From assembly GCF_042666875.1 (NCBI RefSeq), contig NZ_JBHTCX010000001.1, positions 1-64,000 of the forward strand: a stretch of 64,000 nt of DNA. The letters are read 5' to 3'. The position numbers and the translations under genes are program-made. Below, piece by piece: positions 34,802-43,370 of the stretch (position 1 is its first letter; the number at the start of each line of letters is the position of its first letter). The notes beneath the pieces are model-generated. The model was not told the origin of the DNA. It was given only the letters and a program-made list of their open reading frames with translations, and did no database searches. The DNA comes from Brachybacterium sp042666875. GTDB taxonomy: Bacteria > Actinomycetota > Actinomycetes > Actinomycetales > Dermabacteraceae.

Positions 34802-35953
34802 GTGATCACCGACGGCCTACTCATGCTCGGCGTCCTGCTCGGACTCTCCGGCGTGCTGATCGTGCTCGAACGCACCACCGGCTGGAAGTTCTTCCGCTTC
34901 GTGCCCGGCATGGTGCTGATGTACCTGCTGTGCGCGACCCTCAACTCCCTCGGCGTCTTCGGCCAGGACGACGCCACCCGGGAGCCCATCGCCCAGGTCA
35001 AGGACGTCCTGCTGCCGGCGATGATCTTCCTGTTCCTCTTCGGCTGCGACCTGCGCAAGATCATCCGGCTCGGCCCGAAGCTGCTGCTGACCTACTTCGT
35101 GGCCGCGGCCTCGCTGTTCCTGGCGATGATCCTCGTCTTCCTGGTCTTCCAGGCGGCGCTGCACGAGGAGTCGTGGAAGGCGCTCGGTGCTCTGCTGGGC
35201 TCCTGGACCGGCGGCAGCGCCAACATGGTCGCAATCCAGGACATCCTGCAGGCGCCGGAGAGCATCTTCGGCTACGCCCTGATCACCGACACGATCATGT
35301 ACTCGCTGTGGCTGATGATCATGTTCGCCTCGGTCGCCGCCTCGCCGCGGTTCAACCGGTGGACCAAGGCCGACACCTCCCACCTCGACTCCCACATGGG
35401 CGTGCTGGAGGAGGAGAAGCGGCCGGTCACCGTGGTCTCGCTGGCGATCACGATCTTCGGCTCGATCCTGGTCTCGACCGTCGTGACCTGGATCGGCGGC
35501 CTGCTGCCCGAATGGGGCGACGTGGTCACCGGCACCACCTGGACGATCCTCATCGTCTCCGTCCTGGGCCTGATCGTCGCCGTCACCCCACTGGGGAAGA
35601 CCGCGGGCACCCAGGAGGTCGCCACGCTGATGCTGTTCGTGGTGATCGGCCAGATCGCCTCCGGCTCGGACTTCTCGGCCCTCACCCAGGCGCCGCTGTA
35701 CCTCCTGATCGGCCTGCTGGTGCTCGCCATCCACGCCGTGATCATGGTGGTCTACGCGAAGCTGACCAAGACCGAGCTGTTCTCGCTGGCGGTGGCCTCG
35801 ACGGCGAACATCGGCGGGATCGCCTCGGCGCCCGTGGTCGCCAGCGCCTTCAACCGGCAGCTGGTCCCCGTCGGCATCCTCTACGCACTGATCGGATCGT
35901 TCGCGGGCACCTTCATCGGTCTCGCCGCGGCCCAGGTGATGTCGGCACTGTGA
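34802..35953 (+). CDS. DUF819 family membrane permease
   Basis: 383-residue integral membrane protein with about ten predicted helices. LLGSWTGGSANMVAIQD and ASTANIGGIASAPVVASAFN are paired Gly-rich discontinuous-helix motifs typical of DUF819 (YjcL-like) proteins, which resemble anion transporters. It starts with GTG behind AGAGGA. The stop overlaps the epimerase start (GTGA). The context suggests uptake or export of a dipeptide or amino acid from cell-wall turnover. Confidence 0.9.
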   Translation: MITDGLLMLGVLLGLSGVLIVLERTTGWKFFRFVPGMVLMYLLCATLNSLGVFGQDDATREPIAQVKDVLLPAMIFLFLFGCDLRKIIRLGPKLLLTYFVAAASLFLAMILVFLVFQAALHEESWKALGALLGSWTGGSANMVAIQDILQAPESIFGYALITDTIMYSLWLMIMFASVAASPRFNRWTKADTSHLDSHMGVLEEEKRPVTVVSLAITIFGSILVSTVVTWIGGLLPEWGDVVTGTTWTILIVSVLGLIVAVTPLGKTAGTQEVATLMLFVVIGQIASGSDFSALTQAPLYLLIGLLVLAIHAVIMVVYAKLTKTELFSLAVASTANIGGIASAPVVASAFNRQLVPVGILYALIGSFAGTFIGLAAAQVMSAL

Positions 35954-37077
35954 GCACCGCACCCGATCCCCGAGAACGAGAGCTCCACATCCTCGCGGTG
36001 CGTCAGCATCGCCACCGGGCTCCTCTGCGCCGTCCCTTCGTCACCGCCGCCCGCCGCACCGAGGCCGTCGAGTACGTCGTCGCCGAGGTCGAGCTGGCCG
36101 GAGGCATCGTCGGCCAGGGCTCCGCGGCGGAGACCGTCGCCGTCACCGGCGAATCGGCCGACTCCATCGCCGAGGCCCTCTCCGGCCCCCTCCGGCAGGC
36201 GCTGGAGGGCGCCCGGGGCACCGTCGCGGAGCTGTCGGCCCGGATCGCCGGAGCCCTCGAAGGCGGCACCAGTGCCCGGGCGGCGTGCGACGTGGCCCTG
36301 CACGACGCCTGGGCCCGCGCGGCCGGCTCTCCCCTGGTGGAGCTGCTCGGCGGCCGCGCCGACGACGGGCTGATGAACGACATGACCGTCTCGCTCGAGG
36401 AGCCCGAGGTGATGGCCGAGCGGGCTCGCGCCGCGGTGGCCGGCGGCGAGGAGATCCTCAAGATCAAGCTCGGCCACGACATCGATGAGGACCGACGCCG
36501 GCTGGCTGCGGTCATCGCGGCGGCCCCTTCGGCCCGTCTGCGACTGGATGCCAATCAGGGCTGGAGCCCCGAGCAGGCCATCGACATCATCACCGGCTTC
36601 GAGATCGACGCTCTGCCGATCGACCTGGTCGAGCAGCCCGTGGCGGCCGCCAACGTGGAGGGCATGGCGCGGGTGGCGGCGGCGGTCGAGCTGCCGATCA
36701 TGGCCGATGAGTCCGTGTGGTCCGTCGAGGACGCCCACCGGCTCGTCGAGGCCGGCGCCGCGGACCTGCTGAACATCAAGCTGGCCAAGACCGGCGGCAT
36801 CCCGCAGGCCCTCGCCATCGCCGACGTCGCCCAGGCGGCCGGCATCGAGTGCATGATCGGCGCGATGATGGAGCCGCGCATCTCGATCACTGCGGCCGCG
36901 CACGTCGCGATCGCGCACCCGGCGATCACGATGATCGACCTGGATCCGCCCTTCTGGTTCGCCTCCGAAGCCCCCGCCGGCGGCTTCACCCAGAGCGGCG
37001 GCTGGCTGCGCCTGACCGGCGGTCCCGGCCTCGGCCTCCAGCGGCTGCGGGCCGATGAGGACGGGGGTGATACGTGA
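35950..37077 (+). CDS. Dipeptide epimerase (L-Ala-D/L-Glu epimerase type, enolase superfamily)
   Basis: 375-residue enzyme of the muconate-lactonizing subgroup. Base pair Lys171-x-Lys173 (KIKLG), metal ligands Asp200 (LDANQ), Glu228 (VEQP) and Asp253 (ADES), and the second base Lys277 (NIKLAKTGG). The 28-, 25- and 24-residue steps between D200, E228, D253 and K277 equal those of Bacillus YkfB. It probably epimerises L-Ala-D-Glu or a related dipeptide from peptidoglycan. The GTG start overlaps the DUF819 stop. Confidence 0.9.
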   Translation: MSTAPDPRERELHILAVRQHRHRAPLRRPFVTAARRTEAVEYVVAEVELAGGIVGQGSAAETVAVTGESADSIAEALSGPLRQALEGARGTVAELSARIAGALEGGTSARAACDVALHDAWARAAGSPLVELLGGRADDGLMNDMTVSLEEPEVMAERARAAVAGGEEILKIKLGHDIDEDRRRLAAVIAAAPSARLRLDANQGWSPEQAIDIITGFEIDALPIDLVEQPVAAANVEGMARVAAAVELPIMADESVWSVEDAHRLVEAGAADLLNIKLAKTGGIPQALAIADVAQAAGIECMIGAMMEPRISITAAAHVAIAHPAITMIDLDPPFWFASEAPAGGFTQSGGWLRLTGGPGLGLQRLRADEDGGDT

Positions 37078-37184
37078 GCACCGTGCCCATGCCGGGTGTC
37101 GCGCCCGACCGCGCCCACCCGTCGCACCCTGGACCCACCATCTGCCGTCCTCGCCCTGCCGGGGACACCTCGAAGGAGAACCTG

Positions 37185-38297
37185 ATGTCCACGCACTCCC
37201 CCGCTGTCCGTCTCACCCGCCGCGATGGTCTGCGTCTCGCCGCGACCGGTACCGCCGGTCTCGCCGTCGCAGGGCTGGCCTCCGTCGCGCCCGCCGCCGT
37301 CGCCGCTCCCGCCGACGCCGCCCCCGCGGGGCTCCCCGCCCCTGGTGAGGGCCTCTCTCCGGGCGGCCTCGCCCATGTCGCCGTCACGGCCACCACCCTG
37401 TGGGTGGATCCGCGCACGAACCGTCCCGGGATCGACGACCCCTCGCTGACCAACCCCGTCGACCTGGATGCCTGGAACGCGAACATGCAGGACACCGAGA
37501 CCCGGCGCTGGCTGACCGGCGAGCTCGAGTCCCAGGCCGTGCTCGGCAGCGAGGTGATCGTCGACGAGATCGACGGCGACTGGGCGAAGATCGTGGTGAC
37601 CGCGCAGCCCACCCCGCGCGACCCGCGCGGCTACCCCGGCTGGGTGCCCACCATCCATCTGGTGGCCGACGGCGACTTCGCCGCCCGCGCCGGCTCCGCG
37701 CCGACGGCGACCGTCACGGCGCTGACCAGCACGCTGACGGGGACCCCGTCGGGCAACCATCCGAGCATCCCGGTCTCCTTCGACACGATCCTGCCGGTGC
37801 TCGGCCGTACCGGGAAGGCGGTCAAGGTCGCGGTTCCCGGCGCCCGGGCGGCGTATCTGCCGGCCGACGACGTGGTGGTCCGCGAGCACGGCGAGCAGCC
37901 GCCGCTGCCCACCGTGGAGGACATCGTCGCCACCGGTGAGCGGTTCCTGGGGCTGCGATACCTGTGGGCGGGCGTGAGCGCCTACGGGTTCGACTGCTCC
38001 GGCTACACCTACACGCTGTTCCACCACCACGGGATCACCGTCAACCGCGATGCCGGTGCCCAGATGAACAACTCCGGGCTCGAGCCGGTCGAGCGCGAGG
38101 ACCTCCAGCGCGGCGACCTGGTGTTCTTCGCGACCGAGCCGGGCGGCGACTCGATCCGCCACGTCGCCCTCTACCTGGGCGATGACATGATCATGCAGGC
38201 GCCCAACGCCTCGCGCAGCGTCGAGAAGATGTCGCTGACCGAGTACGACCCGACCGGCGAGTACGCCGGAGCGCGGCGCGTGGCCCTGGCCGGCTGA
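37185..38297 (+). CDS. Tat-exported NlpC/P60 endopeptidase (YkfC-like)
   Basis: 370-residue cell-wall peptidase. A Tat signal (VRLTRRDGLRLAATGTAG, cleavage near AVAAPA) is followed by two SH3-like segments (about 50-240) and the NlpC/P60 domain with Cys271 in FDCSGYT and His326 in IRHVALYLG. The layout resembles YkfC, which cuts gamma-D-Glu-diamino acid bonds. AAGGAG is 6 nt before ATG 37185; a GTG at 37074 overlapping the epimerase stop would add 37 unlikely residues. Its product, a dipeptide with D-Glu, is what the epimerase upstream would use. Confidence 0.92.
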   Translation: MSTHSPAVRLTRRDGLRLAATGTAGLAVAGLASVAPAAVAAPADAAPAGLPAPGEGLSPGGLAHVAVTATTLWVDPRTNRPGIDDPSLTNPVDLDAWNANMQDTETRRWLTGELESQAVLGSEVIVDEIDGDWAKIVVTAQPTPRDPRGYPGWVPTIHLVADGDFAARAGSAPTATVTALTSTLTGTPSGNHPSIPVSFDTILPVLGRTGKAVKVAVPGARAAYLPADDVVVREHGEQPPLPTVEDIVATGERFLGLRYLWAGVSAYGFDCSGYTYTLFHHHGITVNRDAGAQMNNSGLEPVEREDLQRGDLVFFATEPGGDSIRHVALYLGDDMIMQAPNASRSVEKMSLTEYDPTGEYAGARRVALAG

Positions 38298-38403
38298 GCC
38301 AGCGGCGGGTCGAAGGGCCAGCGAGCCGGCGGGCCGGCGGGGCGACGGGCCACCGGTCCGGCGGGCCCCTTGCCCCGTGCAGCCCCACACCACGTTCGTG
38401 CCC

Positions 38404-38454
38404 CATCGGCACCTGACGGCGCGCTCCCTGCGAGCGCGCCGTCAGGTGCCGATG
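38404..38454. terminator. 23-bp perfect inverted repeat after the NlpC/P60 gene
   Basis: Arms 38404-38426 and 38432-38454 are perfectly complementary around a CCTGC loop. It lies 107 nt after the NlpC/P60 stop, without a T-run. This is the strongest stem in the window and is probably a terminator. The 570-nt gap 38298-38867 holds this stem, the composite repeats at 38552-38747 and a promoter. Confidence 0.75.
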
Positions 38455-38551
38455 TGTGTCTGGGGCGGTGTGCGACTCAGTGCCGGTGACGACGCCCGGC
38501 GCAGTGCTCGTGGGCTGTCCGAGCCGGTGCTCACGGCGACCCGATGTGCCT

Positions 38552-38747
38552 TTCCTCCACAATGGCAGGTTTTCCACACCCATACTGTTGACGCCGCTCA
38601 GATGTGGTAAATCGCGTGGACGTAAACCATCATTCCTCCACAGTGGCAATTCGTCCACATTGACGCCTCGCCGTTCCTCCACAGTGGCCATTCGTCCACA
38701 TTCGACGCCGCCATCGTTCCTCCACAGTGGTCGCTCATCCACAAATT
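38552..38747. repeat. Composite repeat array before the DUF222/HNH gene
   Basis: Four units begin with TTCCTCCACA at 38552, 38633, 38674 and 38717. The best two (38633-38661 and 38674-38702) share TTCCTCCACAGTGGC and TTCGTCCACATT with only one base between them changed. Units two to four contain the palindrome CCACAGTGG plus a second TCCACA half-site; the first and last units are degenerate. Steps are 81, 41 and 43 bp. A candidate -10 TAAACT (38792-38797) follows, so the array lies just upstream of the nuclease promoter. Confidence 0.8.
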
Positions 38748-38867
38748 CCTCCGGATCTCGCGAATCTCTTTCGGATTGGTGTTCGAGTCGATAAACTGGG
38801 CACGGCACGTAGGGGCCGGGGATTTCCGGGGGTGCGGCACTGTCAGGGGAAGGGAGGGGGTTTGGTC

Positions 38868-40823
38868 GTGGGCGAGGAAGAACTGCAACGAGACCACGCT
38901 GGCGAGCCCTGCCCGGGCCCGGAGGCCGCTGATTCCGCGAACGCCCGCGAGGGCACCGCTCCTCCCGGCACGGGCGAAGGCCACGGCTTGGATGACGCTC
39001 CTGGCTCCGGTGACACTCCCAATCCGGCCGACGATGCCTGCCCCGATGACGCGTCCGGCCCTGCGGACACTGCGCCGGAACCCGAGCCCGAGGCGGAGAT
39101 GCCGACAGTGCCGCCCCTGCGAGCCCGCAAGCCGCTGACCGAAGAGCGGATCCTCGAGGCCGCCGAAGCCGAGGCCGGCAGTGAGCAGGCCGATCGAGTG
39201 CAGGCGATCCATGCCGCCCTCCGTGCCCAGGCCACCGCCTACGCGCGCCAGCTCGAGCGTGTCTGTGAGTTCTTCACCGCCGACGACGAGGTGGCAGGAT
39301 CCGTGGAGGACTCGGACCTGGTCGCGCTGAAACTCGCCACTGCGATGCGCTGCTCCACCAGCCGCGCCGAGTCCATGATCCGCCACGCCCACCGCGCCAT
39401 CGACCAGCTCCCCGCCGTGTTCGCGTTCCTCGATGCCGGGGACCTCCCTGAGGACTGGCACCGCCACTTGCTGCGCAAAACCGCGGCCCTCAACGACGAG
39501 AAGATCCACATCGTCGACGTGCATGTCTCCTCGTGGGATCTGGCGAACATCTCCCGCGACCAGTTCGATAGACGCCTGAGATACCTCATCGATCTGCTCA
39601 CCGCCGATGCCCTGCCCGAACTGCCCGAGACCAAGCGCCAGGTGGCGGTGGAGATCGATGATGAGCGGTGCGGGACGGCGACCATGCTGATCACCGGGCC
39701 CATCCCCGAGATCATCGCGCTGATGCACCGCATCGACACCTCCGCCCTCACCGTCCAGCAAGCACAGCGCCAAGCCCTCCGCGACGGCCAAGAAGGCCCG
39801 CTGCCGTTCGACATCGATGAGGACCTGCGTGAACGCGGCCGCGCCAAATCCCTCGCAGAGCTGCGGTACGCGGTGCTGACCCACTCGATGCTGAGCATCG
39901 ACCCGGTCCAAGAACGCGGCCAGCAGTTCACCCTGAACGTCACCGTCCCCGCCCTCACCCTCCTCGGTGCTTCGAACGCGCCCGGGCTGATCGAGGGCCA
40001 GACCCCGATCCCCGCCGAACAAGCACGCGTGTTGGCAGCGAACGAGGATGCGACCTGGCATCGGATCCTCACCGACCCCGCCACCGGAGCGTTCCTGCCC
40101 ACCGCGGCCACCACCTACAAACCCAGCGCCCAGATGTGTCAGCAGCTGCGGCTGCGCCACCCCGTGTGCGCCGCCCCCGGGTGCCGGAAAGCCACCGCCC
40201 TCAGCGCCGAGAACGACCACATCCAAGAATTCAACCACCACCACCCCGAAGCCGGCGGCCTCACCACCCTCGTCAATCTCCACCGATTATGCTGGCGCCA
40301 CCACCAGTTGAAAACCAGCGGCCGAATAGACCCCGAACGCGACACCGGAAACACCCGCGCGCCCAGCGGCGGCAGCATGCCCGATAATGAGGGCGGCCCG
40401 GGAAATCCGGCACCCGATCCCAGGGGCCCCGGCATCCCCAGTGGTACCGGTCGTGGCGCTGGCTCCGAAAACGACGCCAGCAATACTTTCAAGGGGCACG
40501 ACCGCGCCGACCCGTTCCACGGCAGCAGCGGCGGGCCCCTGGAGACCCGGTGGAGCATCGACCTCGCCGCCCGCGCCCGCACCCGCGAAGAGACCGACCT
40601 CGCCACCCCACACCTCGTCGCCGCCCTCAACACCGCCTGGAACCACCACGAACGCATCCAGGACCAGGCCACCCAGGCCCAAGAACAAGACGCCCAACGC
40701 TCCGAGACCGAACGAATCACCGAAAAGCGCCGCGAACGCGAACGCAGATTCCTCGGCAAACGCGCCGACCCCACACCCCCGCCGCCGCCCCGCCCAGAGG
40801 ACGACGAACCACCACCGTTCTGA
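38868..40823 (+). CDS. DUF222/HNH endonuclease (13E12 repeat family type)
   Basis: 651-residue protein. After an acidic, Pro/Asp-rich N-terminus (to about 90) comes the DUF222 domain (about 100-400, with LERVCEFFTADDEV and KLATAMRCSTSRAESMI). A C-terminal HNH domain follows: CAAPGCRKATALSAENDHI, then NLHRLCWRHHQLKTSG, with the DH, N and H of the beta-beta-alpha-metal nuclease. A long disordered tail rich in Arg, Glu and Pro ends the protein. Such genes are multicopy in actinobacteria and may be selfish; their function is unproven. The GTG start follows AGGGAGGGGG by 7 nt; TTG at 38862 is an alternative. Confidence 0.9.
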   Translation: MGEEELQRDHAGEPCPGPEAADSANAREGTAPPGTGEGHGLDDAPGSGDTPNPADDACPDDASGPADTAPEPEPEAEMPTVPPLRARKPLTEERILEAAEAEAGSEQADRVQAIHAALRAQATAYARQLERVCEFFTADDEVAGSVEDSDLVALKLATAMRCSTSRAESMIRHAHRAIDQLPAVFAFLDAGDLPEDWHRHLLRKTAALNDEKIHIVDVHVSSWDLANISRDQFDRRLRYLIDLLTADALPELPETKRQVAVEIDDERCGTATMLITGPIPEIIALMHRIDTSALTVQQAQRQALRDGQEGPLPFDIDEDLRERGRAKSLAELRYAVLTHSMLSIDPVQERGQQFTLNVTVPALTLLGASNAPGLIEGQTPIPAEQARVLAANEDATWHRILTDPATGAFLPTAATTYKPSAQMCQQLRLRHPVCAAPGCRKATALSAENDHIQEFNHHHPEAGGLTTLVNLHRLCWRHHQLKTSGRIDPERDTGNTRAPSGGSMPDNEGGPGNPAPDPRGPGIPSGTGRGAGSENDASNTFKGHDRADPFHGSSGGPLETRWSIDLAARARTREETDLATPHLVAALNTAWNHHERIQDQATQAQEQDAQRSETERITEKRRERERRFLGKRADPTPPPPPRPEDDEPPPF

Positions 40824-40950
40824 CGGCGGGCGGCGATTATGGCCATCGACGGCACAGAGTCACCGCCGCCAACCTGCCGAGGCGTCGACGTCGACGGTCC
40901 AGCTGCTGCTCGCCCCGTGGAACGGTGCTCGCAGGCTGACCAGAGTCCGG

Positions 40951-41745
40951 TCAGGCCACTAGGTCCGACAGAAGCGCGCGGACCAGACCGGCGATGCGCC
41001 CGTCCGCCTCATCCTGACCGAGTCCGGCGGTCATGACGGCCAGGATTCGCACGTCGGGCCCGGTCGGATCACCGATGTAGGCCACATCGTGGCGGTAGCC
41101 GTCGACCCAGCCGGACTTCGATCCCCATTCGATGCCGTCCTGCAGCGGCGTCGCGATCACCGGAATGCGCTGAGCACGCAACGCGTCGCGCGCCAGCGCT
41201 CGGGACGCGCGGGAGAGCCCGCCGCCCTCGTCCACCAGCACCCGCATCGTCTCGGCGAGATCGGCGGCACAGGTCTCGTTGGTCGCACCGGCCTCGAGCG
41301 CGCTCCCGTCCCCGATCAGCCGTTCCACCCGCGTCGCCGACAGGCCGAGGTCGGCGATCACCCTCGCCACGCTCTCGAGGCCCACGAGATGGACGAGGTG
41401 GTTCGTCGCCTCGTTGCTCGAGCGATCGATCATCCGCACCGCCAGGTCACGCACCGCAATCGGTTCGCCCTCGGCCGGGTGCGTCTGATCCAGATGATCC
41501 CCACCGAGACTGAACGAACGCCCGTCCGCCCCGATGAACGTCGACGTGGAGCCCACCATGGCGTCCAGATCCAGCTCTCCACGGTCGGCGGCATGCAGGG
41601 CGGCGAGGAGGACATGCAGCTTGATCGTGCTGGCGGCGTAGTAGGCACGGTCCGCCCCCTCGGACGCGAGCCGCCGGCCGTCCGCGTCGAGCAGGCAGTA
41701 CGAGACGGCGACCTGGTCGGGAACGGCGGCGGTCGGGATCGGCAT
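40951..41745 (-). CDS. Class A beta-lactamase-fold serine hydrolase
   Basis: 264-residue protein of the beta-lactamase2 group. SxxK is STIK (near residue 39-42), the SDN-like motif is SSN in MIDRSSNEATN, and the KTG-like motif is KSG in EWGSKSGWVDG. No signal peptide is present, so it is probably not a true secreted lactamase; it may be an esterase or amidase. A TAGGCT hexamer lies 6 nt before the ATG without a ribosome site, pointing to a leaderless message. It converges with the HNH gene. Confidence 0.88.
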   Translation of the reverse strand: MPIPTAAVPDQVAVSYCLLDADGRRLASEGADRAYYAASTIKLHVLLAALHAADRGELDLDAMVGSTSTFIGADGRSFSLGGDHLDQTHPAEGEPIAVRDLAVRMIDRSSNEATNHLVHLVGLESVARVIADLGLSATRVERLIGDGSALEAGATNETCAADLAETMRVLVDEGGGLSRASRALARDALRAQRIPVIATPLQDGIEWGSKSGWVDGYRHDVAYIGDPTGPDVRILAVMTAGLGQDEADGRIAGLVRALLSDLVA

Positions 41746-41751
41746 GCACCG

Positions 41752-41757
41752 AGCCTA
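41752..41757 (-). promoter_or_regulatory. -10 hexamer, serine hydrolase gene
   Basis: TAGGCT on the minus strand, 6 nt before ATG 41745; consistent with a leaderless start. Confidence 0.45.
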
Positions 41758-41779
41758 TCCGCGCAGAGTCGCAGGAGGG

Positions 41780-43291
41780 TCAGCGGGTGACGGGGATGTC
41801 CGTCAGTCGCCAGCGCCCCTGGACCTCCTCGATGGTCACGGTCTCCCCCACCGGGGTGCCGCCCGGGTAGACGATCTCGTCGACGCGCGTCGTGCCGCCG
41901 TCGATGCGTGAGTTCGTCCTCAGGTCAGCGAGTGGGCGGATCACGGAGTCGTCCCCGGTCACTCGGTGCAGCGCGGGGAACGTCGCCACAGGACCGTTCA
42001 TCACGGCGATACCGCCATAGGTCTTCATCAGGATGACGTCCTCGGGCATCGGCACGTCACCCTTCGCGTCACTCACGCCGATCGACGAGCCGACCTCGTC
42101 GTCCAGTCTCGTGATCTCGAAGCGCACCACCAGATGATCCTGGACGAGACGGGCCGACGGAGCACGGAACCGCACCGGCGTGAGGTCGTCGAACTCCACA
42201 CCCTCCTCGCCGGTGGCAACCGGGCCCTCGATCTCCGGGAGGTCCCGGGAGACGGTCTCTTCGGTCTCGACCGGGGTGTCGATGCTCAGCTCGACGCGCC
42301 GGTTCAAGGCCCGCCCCTCCTGCGTATCGTTGCTGGCCACCGGGCTGCTCTCGCCCTGCCCCGAGACCTCCAGCGGGTAGTCCTGGCCGTCGATCAGCGT
42401 TCCCAGGACGTCGGCGACGGCCTGGGCGCGACGCTCTGAGAGGTCCTGGTTGAAGGCCTCGTCATCGACGTCGTCGGTATGGCCGACGACCTGCACCGGC
42501 CCCGGCTCGTGCTCGGAGAGCGTCTGTGCGGCCTGGTCGATCACGGCCTGGGCGTCCTGCCCCAGGTCCGCCGAGCTGGAGTCGAACAGGACGTCCGCCC
42601 CGAGGCTGACGGTGGTGCTCTCCTGGGTGCTCTCGGTCCTGGTGGTGGTCGTGAGATCGGTGGTGTACGAGATCAACGGGTTGATCGGGGCGACCGTGAC
42701 CGCGGAGAGGTCGAGCGGCTCCTTGGGGTCGATCTCGGGGATCTCGCCCTCGGTGACGGGGACACCGGAGAGCAGCCCGCCCTTGGGGATCAGCACCGAG
42801 ACCTCGTCGGGCCCGAGATCTCCATAGACGAGGTGGAGGCTCTCCGTCCCCGCGGATCCGGAGCGATCCTTCCAGGCCGCCTCGGGCTCGGTATGCACCG
42901 AGCGGTCCTCGGCGTCCATGGCGATCATGGCGACCCGGTCCCCGTCGAGGTCGAGCAGCCGCAGGCCGTCGAGCTGGCGGGCGTCGACGTAGTCGCTGGA
43001 GGCGACCGATTCGAACGCGCGCACCGGCCCGAAGTCGAGGACGTCGTCCGGGTCGTCCGCGGTGATCTCGATCGTGACCACCAGGTAGTCACCGGTGCGA
43101 ATCACCGAGGTGACCGCGACGTCCAGCTGGAGCGGGCCGTAGGTCACCGGCACGGACGGCGGCGGCGCGTCCGACGGGGAGGCGGCCCCGTCAGAGGCAC
43201 CCCCGCCGTCGGACCCGTCGCTGTTCTGGCCGTCGCAGGCCGCGATCACCGGCGCGGTGATCAGTCCGCCGATCAGTGCGCGTCGTCGCAT
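41780..43291 (-). CDS. OmpA-domain lipoprotein
   Basis: 503-residue exported lipoprotein (RRRALIGGLITAPVIAAC; lipobox IAAC) followed by an Asp/Ser/Pro linker. A central OmpA-like peptidoglycan-binding domain (about 235-345) has VLFDSSSADLGQDAQ, GHTDDVDDEAFNQDLSERRA and GRALNRRVELS with the Asp and Arg that bind diaminopimelate. Two beta-rich domains of similar look flank it (about 50-220 and 365-503). In a monoderm it would link membrane and wall. GGGGAGGGG precedes ATG 43291. It ends 34 nt from the serine hydrolase start and may share its operon. Confidence 0.88.
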   Translation of the reverse strand: MRRRALIGGLITAPVIAACDGQNSDGSDGGGASDGAASPSDAPPPSVPVTYGPLQLDVAVTSVIRTGDYLVVTIEITADDPDDVLDFGPVRAFESVASSDYVDARQLDGLRLLDLDGDRVAMIAMDAEDRSVHTEPEAAWKDRSGSAGTESLHLVYGDLGPDEVSVLIPKGGLLSGVPVTEGEIPEIDPKEPLDLSAVTVAPINPLISYTTDLTTTTRTESTQESTTVSLGADVLFDSSSADLGQDAQAVIDQAAQTLSEHEPGPVQVVGHTDDVDDEAFNQDLSERRAQAVADVLGTLIDGQDYPLEVSGQGESSPVASNDTQEGRALNRRVELSIDTPVETEETVSRDLPEIEGPVATGEEGVEFDDLTPVRFRAPSARLVQDHLVVRFEITRLDDEVGSSIGVSDAKGDVPMPEDVILMKTYGGIAVMNGPVATFPALHRVTGDDSVIRPLADLRTNSRIDGGTTRVDEIVYPGGTPVGETVTIEEVQGRWRLTDIPVTR

Positions 43292-43370
43292 GGTGCTGCC
43301 CCTCCCCCTCGGCCCCTCAGAGAGCGAGCCTACGGGGAGACCGCGGGAGAGGGGAGCGATACCTCGCGGC

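Noticed and set aside
38552..38747. Possible CRISPR array before the HNH gene
   Set aside because: Steps of 81, 41 and 43 bp are irregular, units are two-part with variation, and no cas genes are present.
38191..38808. Minus-strand frame with repeated PLWRN peptides
   Set aside because: The peptide repeats follow from the DNA repeats; the frame overlaps the end of the NlpC/P60 gene and lacks a ribosome site, so I treat it as non-coding.
40951..41745. True antibiotic-inactivating beta-lactamase
   Set aside because: No signal peptide or lipobox; SSN and KSG motifs fit, but the protein is probably cytosolic, so I call only the fold.
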